NCBI GenBank assembly: GCA_945889235.1
Contig: CAMDBK010000219.1
Span: forward strand, 1 to 5,307
Source of the DNA: Chitinophaga pinensis
GTDB taxonomy: Bacteria > Bacteroidota > Bacteroidia > SXHM01
Reading direction: 5' to 3'
Length of the DNA: 5,307 bases
In this document: piece by piece, positions 1 to 5,307 of the stretch
Layout: the number at the start of each line of letters is the position of its first letter
How positions within the stretch are numbered: position 1 is the first letter of the stretch
Made by a program: the position numbers and the translations under genes
Notes under the pieces: generated by a model
The model's input: the letters and a program-made list of their open reading frames with translations, nothing else
Database searches by the model: none
What the model was told of the DNA's origin: nothing

Positions 1-317
1 GAAGCAATAAAATAATTTTCCTGTTGCTGCACCAGTTCCTGAGCCAGTTTTCCATGCGCCACGCCACGTTCAAACCCATTACCTTCCAAATACATTTCCC
101 ATAAACCCGACTCAGCTTTTTTAAGGCGGTTGTTGCCCAGGGTATAAAAATTTATGTCTAATTGTCTGCGTTTGGTTTTTAAAGCTGTTGTATTTTTTAC
201 AATCGGTTCTTCAACTTTTGAAACAATAATAAGGTACGTTATTCCGGCTCCAACAAGCAGGAAAAACAAAATAAATAGTGCTAGAAAAAGCCGTTTAAAA
301 AATTTCCAAACCTTCAT
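1..317 (-). CDS. C45-like acyltransferase/hydrolase family protein, N-terminal part (runs off left edge)
   Basis: This open frame has an ATG at 317-315 and continues without a stop for 105 codons to the window edge. An in-frame TAG at 341-339 fixes the ATG as the only reasonable start. Residues 1-10 are basic (MKVWKFFKRL) and are followed by a hydrophobic stretch, about 11-32, that reads as a signal anchor or uncleaved membrane segment; no lipobox is visible. Residues 72-103 contain LWEMYLEGNGFERGVAHGKL and a Gln/Glu-rich helix. I associate this with the start of the conserved domain of C45-type autoproteolytic acyltransferase/hydrolases (acyl-CoA:6-APA acyltransferase-like), where an ERG..xG.L motif precedes the catalytic region. 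The nucleophile cysteine would lie outside the window, so activity cannot be judged. The family call is from memory of the motif and is moderate. A generic membrane-anchored hydrolase is the alternative. Confidence 0.62.
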   Translation of the reverse strand, partial: MKVWKFFKRLFLALFILFFLLVGAGITYLIIVSKVEEPIVKNTTALKTKRRQLDINFYTLGNNRLKKAESGLWEMYLEGNGFERGVAHGKLAQELVQQQENYFIA

Positions 318-354
318 TGCGTTTTTGAAAAAGTCGCGCTAAGGTAAAAGAATT

Positions 355-434
355 AGTAAACAGTAGGTAGTGGGTAGTGGCAGTAAACAATTGTAAAAGA
401 AATACTACAAACAGCCAACTCCTTACTGCCTACT
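355..434. repeat. Two facing arrays of degenerate 7-bp repeats (consensus about AGTNRGY)
   Basis: Read on the plus strand, 355-388 divides into units beginning AGT every 7 bases (355, 362, 369, then a 6-base unit at 376, then 382). Examples are AGTAGGT and AGTGGGT, and the first and last units are both AGTAAAC. Read on the minus strand, 434 down to 400 divides into five more heptads in register, including AGTAGGC, AGTAAGG and AGTTGGC, the last two more decayed. The two arrays point toward each other across about 11 bases, so they can pair imperfectly as a hairpin. The TAG stop of the VOC gene (432-430) lies inside the first minus-strand heptad. This element fills most of the 112-bp spacer between the VOC gene and the C45-like gene. 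It could act as a weak terminator for the VOC gene, or be neutral repeat drift. Confidence 0.6.
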
Positions 435-942
435 TTGTAGTCTTCCCTTCATTCGTTTTGTCAAACACAACATCAATTGGCTCCCACAATTCTATTTTAT
501 TGTTTTCGGGGTCAAGGATGTGAACAAATTTTCCGTATTCAAATGTTTCAATCGAATCAAGTACGGTTACTCCTTTTTTTTTTAATTCTTCAACCAGCGC
601 TTCCATATTTTCAACGCGGTAATTAATCATAAACTCTTTTTGCGAAGGCTCAAAGTATTTCGTTTTTTCAGAAAACGGACTCCATTGTAAATAGGCTTTC
701 TCTTCTGGGTTTTCCGATGTGCGAAACTCAAACATAGTTCCGTATTCATCGGTTTTCATCCCGAGATTTTGCGAGTACCACTCTTTGGTTTTTGCAGGAT
801 TACTGCTCTTGAAAAATATTCCGCCAATGCCGGTTACACGGCCTTTATTATCTGACATAGTGTTTTCAGTTTTTGATGATTCGGTTTGCGCAGAGCAGGA
901 AAAAAAAGTTAAAATAAATAAACAAGAAAATGTTTTTTTCAT
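430..942 (-). CDS. VOC (glyoxalase/bleomycin-resistance-fold) domain lipoprotein
   Basis: The product is 170 residues from the ATG at 942-940. The frame extends 13 codons further to a TTG, but that stretch crosses a repeat element and would bury the signal peptide, so the ATG is preferred. Residues 1-16 (MKKTFSCLFILTFFSC) are a lipoprotein signal peptide with lipidation expected at Cys16. A Ser/Thr/Glu linker follows to about residue 34. One VOC domain covers about 35-155: VTGIGGIFFKS at the first strand, WYSQNLG at 55-61, the second half from about 104, and a closing DPENNKIELWEP at 144-155. The family binds small molecules or catalyses metal-dependent isomerisation, lyase or dioxygenase chemistry. 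Here the usual first-strand His is replaced within GIGGI, while Glu151 at the last strand is kept, so a full metal site is doubtful. VOC proteins are normally cytoplasmic, so the lipid anchor is unusual. An internal Met29 could give an unanchored form. The substrate is unknown. Confidence 0.85.
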   Translation of the reverse strand: MKKTFSCLFILTFFSCSAQTESSKTENTMSDNKGRVTGIGGIFFKSSNPAKTKEWYSQNLGMKTDEYGTMFEFRTSENPEEKAYLQWSPFSEKTKYFEPSQKEFMINYRVENMEALVEELKKKGVTVLDSIETFEYGKFVHILDPENNKIELWEPIDVVFDKTNEGKTTK

Positions 943-953
943 TTTTAAGAGCG

Positions 954-1018
954 TGTCACTTCGAGCGTAGTTTAAAAGCAAAAATAATTATTGCCCCTCG
1001 ACTATGCTCGGGGTGACA
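954..1018. repeat. Imperfect 17-bp inverted repeat, dispersed-repeat-like, possible transcription end signal
   Basis: The left arm 954-970 (TGTCACTTCGAGCGTAG) and right arm 1002-1018 (CTATGCTCGGGGTGACA) are reverse complements at 14 of 17 positions, with a 31-base AT-rich loop. All three differences are transitions. A plus-strand RNA could therefore pair along the whole arm using G-U wobbles, whereas the minus-strand RNA would carry C-A mismatches. The right arm extends to 993 as its own short CCCC...GGGG hairpin with GA/AG in the stem. The element fills the 82-bp gap between the barrel gene's stop (1025) and the VOC gene's start (942). The motif resembles short intergenic sequences I recall seeing many times in Bacteroidota assemblies, but I cannot confirm copy number here. 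It may end the barrel-gene transcript; the T-tract after it on the minus strand is weak. Confidence 0.65.
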
Positions 1019-1024
1019 ATCAAC

Positions 1025-1846
1025 CTAAAACAAAACCCCAACAGTAAGCGAAACATAATTAGAACTTGCTTTCTGTTCTAATGGATCTGCTGTGTCTTTA
1101 TTATCGTTGACCGGCAAGTTAGTCTTGTCTTTTATGGTATCTGCTTTTTTGAAAAAATTAGTGAACCCATTATTATAATTCACGGCAAATAAAAGTGATG
1201 TGTTTCCTGCAATGTTCCATTCAACCCCGGCACCCACATTTAAAGCAACACGCAAAAAACCAAAAACTCCTGTCTGCTTATATATATTAACATCTTCTGC
1301 GTTATACTCTGCTCCCTGAACGGAAAAGGCAGTAGTGTCGGGATTAGCTTTATAGTATAAGGTTCCTTTATCATTTGCTCTGCCTTTTATTTGAAAAGAT
1401 AAGTCAACTCCGATTTGTCCGAAATAAGTCATATAACCAATCTCGTTGGTTTTTAATTTTAGAGCCAGAGGAATAGTAATGTATTGCTGTTTAAATGCCC
1501 GAGATGAAAGAAATAATGCAGTACTGTCATTCAACTGGTAGTTTACTTTGTTCGCATCTTTATAATTAATACTTCCGCCAAGGTACGTTACCTCCACACC
1601 TGTAAGAAACGAATAGTTTTTTGCAATAATAAATTCGGTAATCAATCCGTAACCGAATTTCATTTTCGCTCCCCCGTTTTCAACGTTCAGGTCGTTGAAC
1701 TTTGTTTTATCTGGGCCCAGCCAGGCAACAGATGGAGAAACTTTCAGCCCGAAACGAAACTTGGGTTGTTTCTCGCCTTCCTGTGCTATAACAGCGGTTG
1801 CAAATACAAAGAATAAAATTATTGAGCAGCTCTTTTTGATTTTCAT
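1025..1846 (-). CDS. PorT-like outer-membrane beta-barrel protein
   Basis: The product is 273 residues starting at an ATG (1846-1844) and stopping at TAG. Residues 1-21 form a Sec signal peptide (lysine-rich start, hydrophobic core, cleavage likely after AVIA21). The mature part is made of alternating amphipathic strands: FRFGLKVSPSVAWLG at 30-44, a strand pair around 64-90, QQYITIPLALKLKTN at 120-134 followed by a Tyr/Gly strand to 151, FGFLRVALNVGAGVEW at 195-210, and a final SNYVSLTVGVLF ending in Phe273. A terminal aromatic after alternating residues is the usual signature of outer-membrane barrels inserted by the Bam machinery. The pattern fits the PorT-like barrel family (OMP_b-brl_2) of Bacteroidota, often 200-280 residues. 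Family members are numerous and most have no assigned role, so it should not be equated with the type IX secretion component PorT itself. A polar loop at about 232-262 is probably extracellular. It diverges from gldB. Confidence 0.82.
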   Translation of the reverse strand: MKIKKSCSIILFFVFATAVIAQEGEKQPKFRFGLKVSPSVAWLGPDKTKFNDLNVENGGAKMKFGYGLITEFIIAKNYSFLTGVEVTYLGGSINYKDANKVNYQLNDSTALFLSSRAFKQQYITIPLALKLKTNEIGYMTYFGQIGVDLSFQIKGRANDKGTLYYKANPDTTAFSVQGAEYNAEDVNIYKQTGVFGFLRVALNVGAGVEWNIAGNTSLLFAVNYNNGFTNFFKKADTIKDKTNLPVNDNKDTADPLEQKASSNYVSLTVGVLF

Positions 1847-1867
1847 AGTTTTGTTGCGTTATTTTTC
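1835..1867 (+). promoter_or_regulatory. Candidate Bacteroidota-type promoter for gldB
   Basis: TTTG at 1835-1838 is followed after 21 bases by TATTTTTC at 1860-1867. This is one base from the TAnnTTTG -7 element used by the primary sigma factor of Bacteroidota, with a matching TTTG -33 element. The predicted transcript would start near 1872-1874 and leave about a 20-base leader before the gldB ATG. The -33 element would overlap the first codons of the oppositely oriented barrel gene. In AT-rich DNA such matches arise by chance, so this is tentative. For the barrel gene only a -7-like TAATATTG on the minus strand (1880-1873) is seen, without a good -33 partner. Confidence 0.33.
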
Positions 1868-1893
1868 AACCACAATATTAGGTATTTTTTGAT

Positions 1894-2919
1894 ATGCGAT
1901 TTTTTCCTGCGCTGAAAGTTGTTTCCGTTTTGCTGTTGATAAGCTCCTGCAATTCCTGCAACAACGATCCCCGAATTGATGTTGATGTTTCTCAAATTCC
2001 TTTTGAAATAAAAATTCAGCGGCTTGACAAAGATCTTTTTGAGAAAAATACGGACAGTCTGCTGAAGGAAATTCCTTTGCTGCGAAAAAAATACGGATCA
2101 TTTTTTGATGCCTATTGCCACAACATTATTAATATGCAGAGTGTTAATGATACTGCGCTGGCTGTGGGTCTTAAGGGCTTTATAACCAATCCCGAAATAA
2201 GTGAAATTTATAAAGCAACTGCAAAGCAATATACCGACATTACTTTTCTTGAAAAAGAATTAACTGATGCTTTCAGGCATTATAAATTTCATTTTCCCGA
2301 CAGCAATCCTCCGGTAGTAGTCACCGATTTTTCAGGATTTAATTATGGCGTTTTCACGCACGACAGCACACTTGCCATCGGGCTTGAATTTTTTCTGGGC
2401 AAAAAAAGTATTTATTACGAAATGCTTGCCTGGCCTAAGTATGTGGTAAGGAATATGAACAAAGAAAGTCTTTCGGCAACAGCTGTAAAAGGATGGGCCC
2501 TGAATAAATTTGAAAGCAGCAACGAAAATAAAACGCTGCTCGACAACATGATTTATAACGGAAAAATTTTATACCTCATGGATGCTCTGTTTCCTGAAAT
2601 GAATGACAGTCTTAAAATTGCTTACAAAGGAGCGCAACTGGAATGGTGCAAGACAAACGAAGCAAACGTTTGGTCGCTGTTTTTAGAAAACAAAATTGTT
2701 TACTCAAGTGACCACAATGTGTTGAATAAATACATGGGTGAAGGACCTTTTACCACAGGGCTTCCGCGCGAATCACCTGCACGCATTGGCGAATTCACCG
2801 GCTGGATGATTGTGAAGAAATATATGAAAGAAAATCCTGCAATTACTTTACCTCAACTGATGACTGAAAAAGATTCACAGAAAATTCTGGGGGCTTCAAA
2901 ATACAAGCCGAAGAAATAA
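1894..2919 (+). CDS. gldB: Gliding motility lipoprotein GldB
   Basis: The product is 341 residues from the ATG at 1894. No other Met precedes the signal peptide, so the start is firm. Residues 1-19 (MRFFPALKVVSVLLLISSC) are a lipoprotein signal peptide with Cys19 as the lipidated residue; Cys22 lies close by. The mature protein matches the GldB layout: an IKIQRLDKDLF segment at 39-49, a YGSFFDAYC region at 67-75, AIGLEFFLGKKSIYY at 161-175 with a WPKYVVRNM segment after it, and a C-terminal ESPARIGEFTGWMIVKKYM region at 293-311 ending KYKPKK. GldB is an essential component of the gliding apparatus in Flavobacterium and is anchored in the cell envelope; its biochemical role is unsettled. The gene is alone on the plus strand here, with no gldC next to it as found in Flavobacterium. 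GldB homologs also occur in Bacteroidota not known to glide. Length is close to the family norm and the gene looks intact. Confidence 0.85.
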   Translation: MRFFPALKVVSVLLLISSCNSCNNDPRIDVDVSQIPFEIKIQRLDKDLFEKNTDSLLKEIPLLRKKYGSFFDAYCHNIINMQSVNDTALAVGLKGFITNPEISEIYKATAKQYTDITFLEKELTDAFRHYKFHFPDSNPPVVVTDFSGFNYGVFTHDSTLAIGLEFFLGKKSIYYEMLAWPKYVVRNMNKESLSATAVKGWALNKFESSNENKTLLDNMIYNGKILYLMDALFPEMNDSLKIAYKGAQLEWCKTNEANVWSLFLENKIVYSSDHNVLNKYMGEGPFTTGLPRESPARIGEFTGWMIVKKYMKENPAITLPQLMTEKDSQKILGASKYKPKK

Positions 2920-4251
2920 TCAAATCATTCCCCTCGCTTTCAACTCCAGATATTTATTCACCGTGTTAATTGAAAGGTCTTCCGGTCGAGTGAGAATACT
3001 TTGAATACCGTATTGCCGCAGCAACGCACACACCTGATTTTTTTCAGAAACGAATTTTTGTGCAATAGTTTTCAGATAAATTTCTTCCACATCTTTTGCT
3101 GATGTGGTTGAGAAATCTTTTACTTCTGTGTTTTCAAAAAACATTACTACCAATAAGTGTGTGCTGTTAATTCTGCGTAGCAACGGAAGTACACGTTCCA
3201 CTGCATACAGGCTTTCAAAATTGGTGTAGAAAAAAATCAAACTGCGCCCGCGGATAAGGTTACGCACTGCATTATACATCAATTCGTAATTGGCTTCCAT
3301 CTTGCGCTCTTCCTCATTGTATAATGCTTCTAAAATACTGCGCAGTTGCAGGCGACCACGCTCAGCTTTTATGGAACTTCCAATTTTATCAGAGAACGTT
3401 AACAAGCCTGCTTTGTCATGTTTTTTCAACGAGATATTGGAAATAACCAAACTTGCATTGATGGAATAATCCAGCAAGCTCAATCCATTGAAAGGCATGC
3501 GCATGGTGCGGCTTTTATCAATCAATGAATACACTTGTTGCGAGCGCTCGTCTTCATATTGATTAACCATCAGCTCGGCTTTGCGGCTGGTCGCTTTCCA
3601 GTTGATACTGCGGAAATCATCGCCCATCACATAATTTTTTATCTGCTCAAATTCATAGCTGTGACCAAGCCTGCGAATTTTTTTTATCCCCTGAAAATTA
3701 GAAATTTTTGCCATCGCCAGCAACTCATATTTCTTCATGTCAATGATGGAAGGATACACGCGGATATGTTCGTTAGAGTGCATCACAAATCTGCGCATTA
3801 CCAACCCGAAATTTGTTTGTGCAAAAAGATTGATGTTGTTAAAAACATATTCGCCACGCTGCACCGGATGCAGGTTATAGCCAAGCGATTGTTTTTCGCC
3901 CGACTTTAAAACAATGCGCATCCGCATATCGCGCTTTTGAAACTGAAAAGGAATTTCGTCAATGATCGTGATCTTTAATTGCTGCGCTGAATGATTGATA
4001 ATATCAAGGCGCACCGGGTTTTCGTTACCAAGTGAGAACATTTTTCCAAGCGTTCTTCTGCAAAGCACCTGAGCTGATTTACGGAAGAGCAGAATAATAT
4101 CCAGCACAAAAAAAGCGGCAAGCCCAATCAATACAATCTGCGCCACCGGAAACAAAACCGGAAAAATAAATCCGAACACAAACAACGCCACAGTAGCTGC
4201 TCCTGCAAAGAAGAAACGATTAGTGAGATATAGATTGTGGAATAAATTCAT
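2920..4251 (-). CDS. DUF58 family membrane protein with vWA-like region
   Basis: The product is 443 residues from the ATG at 4251-4249. An in-frame TTG two codons upstream is possible but less likely. Two membrane helices lie near the N-terminus, about residues 13-32 and 35-56, placing the rest on one face of the cytoplasmic membrane. A beta-rich region follows (about 75-165). The diagnostic DUF58 core is at about 196-223, containing GHSYEFEQIKNYVMGDDFR and INWKATSR, and leads into LMVNQYEDERSQ. The next segment, SLIDKSRTM at 242-250, supplies a DxSxT (Asp245, Ser247, Thr249) metal-site-like motif of a vWA fold. DUF58 proteins are commonly encoded beside MoxR ATPases and are thought to act with them in maturing envelope proteins. 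Here it lies 44 bp downstream of moxR on the same strand and is probably co-transcribed. Its TGA is immediately adjacent to the TAA of gldB, with no bases between. Confidence 0.9.
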   Translation of the reverse strand: MNLFHNLYLTNRFFFAGAATVALFVFGFIFPVLFPVAQIVLIGLAAFFVLDIILLFRKSAQVLCRRTLGKMFSLGNENPVRLDIINHSAQQLKITIIDEIPFQFQKRDMRMRIVLKSGEKQSLGYNLHPVQRGEYVFNNINLFAQTNFGLVMRRFVMHSNEHIRVYPSIIDMKKYELLAMAKISNFQGIKKIRRLGHSYEFEQIKNYVMGDDFRSINWKATSRKAELMVNQYEDERSQQVYSLIDKSRTMRMPFNGLSLLDYSINASLVISNISLKKHDKAGLLTFSDKIGSSIKAERGRLQLRSILEALYNEEERKMEANYELMYNAVRNLIRGRSLIFFYTNFESLYAVERVLPLLRRINSTHLLVVMFFENTEVKDFSTTSAKDVEEIYLKTIAQKFVSEKNQVCALLRQYGIQSILTRPEDLSINTVNKYLELKARGMI

Positions 4252-4258
4252 GTACAAT

Positions 4259-4315
4259 TGCTACTTGGCTATTTCACTTGTGGCTATTTGACTTTTCACC
4301 TTGGCACTTCCACTT
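4259..4315 (-). repeat. Degenerate heptad repeat with an exact-period 15-bp duplication at the moxR 3' end
   Basis: On the plus strand TGGCTATTTCACTT (4266-4279) recurs as TGGCTATTTGACTT (4281-4294), 13 of 14 identical at a 15-bp period. On the minus strand the region divides into 7-base units (AAGTGAA, ATAGCCA and variants) running from 4315, inside the last codons of moxR, to 4259, with one extra base at 4280. The moxR stop TGA (4298-4296) falls inside one unit. This fills the 44-bp moxR-DUF58 spacer. The tandem duplication is directly visible; extension of the heptad register into the coding part is weaker, because that end (EVPR) looks like a normal MoxR C-terminus. Confidence 0.6.
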
Positions 4316-5307
4316 TTTCAATAATTTCTTTAATTACCTGTTCGGTTTCACTTCCTTCCATTTCGCGTTCAGGCGAAAGAATAATGCGGTGATTCAAAAC
4401 GGGAGCTGCCACAAATTTTATATCATCGGGCGTTACAAATTCGCGACCGCGCATGGCTGCAATAGCTTTGCTTGTTTTCATTATAGCGAGCGAAGCACGG
4501 GGCGAAGCACCTAAAAATAAATCACCGTTGTTGCGTGTGTTGTGAATGATTGTAGCAATGTAATCGAGCAACTCATCTTTGATATGAATTTTCTCAATCA
4601 GCTTGCGGATGTTTTGCAAATCAGTTGCGCCAAGAATACTTTTTACTTCCCCGGTATTTTGAAAATTAAAATCGTTTTTAAATTTTTTCAGAATATCTTT
4701 TTCATTCTCAAGCGTAGGGTAATTCATTTTTATACGGAACAGAAAACGGTCTAATTGCGCTTCTGGTAATTTGTAGGTTCCCTCCTGTTCAATGGGGTTT
4801 TGCGTGGCCACCACAAAAAACGGGAAATCCAATGGGTATGTAACACCGTCCACTGTTATCTGGCGTTCTTCCATTACTTCAAACAAGGCAGCCTGCGTTT
4901 TTGCGGGCGAACGGTTAATCTCATCAATCAAAACAATGTTTGAAAACACGGGACCTTTTTTGAAATTAAATTCAGATGATTTCATGTTGTACACCGTAGT
5001 GCCGATAACATCAGTAGGCATAAGGTCAGGGGTAAACTGTATGCGCGAAAAATTAACCGACAATGTTTTTGCCAGAAGTTTTGCAGTTAATGTTTTTGCA
5101 ATTCCCGGAACACCTTCAAGAATAATATGTCCGCTGGTGAACAGCCCTGCCAGCAACAGTTCTATCATCTGCTCCTGCCCAACTATCACTTTGTGAATTT
5201 CAGTCTTTATTCTGTAAACCGATTCATTCAGTTTATTCAAATCTGCCGCAAGTGGTGAGGGAGTTCCGATAGTAAACTCAGGCGTTGGGTTTGGCGTTTG
5301 CTCGTTG
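4296..5307 (-). CDS. MoxR-family AAA+ ATPase (start lies beyond right edge)
   Basis: The frame is open from the right edge and gives 336 visible residues ending in EVPR and TGA. A TTG at 5240 is not a credible start, because the frame continues upstream for 22 more codons with a Pro/Thr-rich stretch (NEQTPNPTPEFT...), typical of variable MoxR N-termini. Counting from the edge, the Walker A GVPGIAKT is at 65-72, the Walker B Asp128/Glu129 lie in VLIDEINR, sensor 1 Asn170 in ATQNP, the arginine finger Arg187 in LPEAQLDRF, and sensor 2 Arg270 in SPRA. All catalytic elements are present, so an active ATPase is expected. MoxR proteins are cytosolic chaperone-like ATPases that act with vWA or DUF58 proteins on assembly of envelope or metal-containing complexes. 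The next gene is DUF58, which fits. In related genomes more membrane genes (such as DUF4350 or DUF4129) often precede moxR, but here they would lie outside the window. Confidence 0.93.
   Translation of the reverse strand, partial: NEQTPNPTPEFTIGTPSPLAADLNKLNESVYRIKTEIHKVIVGQEQMIELLLAGLFTSGHIILEGVPGIAKTLTAKLLAKTLSVNFSRIQFTPDLMPTDVIGTTVYNMKSSEFNFKKGPVFSNIVLIDEINRSPAKTQAALFEVMEERQITVDGVTYPLDFPFFVVATQNPIEQEGTYKLPEAQLDRFLFRIKMNYPTLENEKDILKKFKNDFNFQNTGEVKSILGATDLQNIRKLIEKIHIKDELLDYIATIIHNTRNNGDLFLGASPRASLAIMKTSKAIAAMRGREFVTPDDIKFVAAPVLNHRIILSPEREMEGSETEQVIKEIIEKVEVPR

Noticed and set aside
154..342. Plus-strand open frame of 62 codons
   Set aside because: It lies antisense to the C45-like gene, whose reverse-strand frame has a membrane anchor and a recognisable motif; the plus-strand product has no family features.
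355..434. CRISPR-like array
   Set aside because: The units are 7 bases with no spacers and the arrays face each other, so this is not a CRISPR.
719..970. Plus-strand open frame of 83 codons
   Set aside because: It is antisense to the VOC gene and runs into the inverted repeat; no coherent domain.
943..981. 13-codon upstream extension of the VOC gene from a TTG
   Set aside because: It would place charged residues ahead of a good lipoprotein signal peptide and is largely encoded by the repeat arm.
1859..2101. Minus-strand open frame of 80 codons with several Cys residues
   Set aside because: It is antisense to the gldB signal-peptide region; the Cys residues arise from the reverse of Gln/Cys/Asn codons and do not form a recognisable zinc motif.
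3535..3909. Plus-strand open frame of 124 codons
   Set aside because: It is fully antisense to the DUF58 core, which is strongly conserved in the other strand.
4792..5196. Plus-strand open frame of 134 codons
   Set aside because: It is antisense to the MoxR ATPase motifs and has no supporting features.

Overview
The window looks like an ordinary chromosomal segment from a member of the Bacteroidota. The evidence is a GldB-type gliding lipoprotein, a PorT-like outer-membrane barrel, AT-rich DNA, and translation starts that are A-rich and lack a clear Shine-Dalgarno sequence. I cannot name the genus. I see no rRNA, tRNA, CRISPR array, insertion sequence or prophage gene, and I do not see a new multi-gene system. 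The unusual material is in the spacers, which carry several kinds of small repeat.

Layout, left to right. (1) 1-317, minus strand: the N-terminal 105 codons of a membrane-anchored protein resembling the C45 / acyl-CoA:6-APA acyltransferase-like family, running off the left edge. (2) 355-434: two facing arrays of degenerate 7-bp repeats. (3) 430-942, minus: a lipoprotein carrying one VOC (glyoxalase-like) domain. (4) 954-1018: an imperfect 17-bp inverted repeat between genes. (5) 1025-1846, minus: a signal-peptide-bearing outer-membrane beta-barrel protein of the PorT-like type. (6) A 47-bp divergent spacer. (7) 1894-2919, plus: gldB, ending exactly where the convergent gene ends. (8) 2920-4251, minus: a DUF58 membrane protein with a vWA-like region. 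(9) A 44-bp spacer with a 15-bp-period tandem repeat in a heptad pattern. (10) 4296-5307, minus: a MoxR-family AAA+ ATPase whose frame is open to the right edge.

How the genes work together. MoxR and DUF58 form the usual ATPase/adaptor pair, transcribed leftward, with DUF58 as the last gene of that unit. They are thought to act on the folding or activation of cell-envelope proteins. GldB and the PorT-like barrel diverge from a shared short promoter region and are both envelope proteins. The VOC lipoprotein and the C45-like protein are also predicted to be membrane-attached. Every gene except MoxR therefore has an envelope export or membrane signal. No shared pathway is proven by the sequence.

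A pattern worth attention is that three leftward genes (VOC, barrel, MoxR) each have a repeat element at or within a few bases of their stop codon. In two of them the stop codon lies inside the heptad array.
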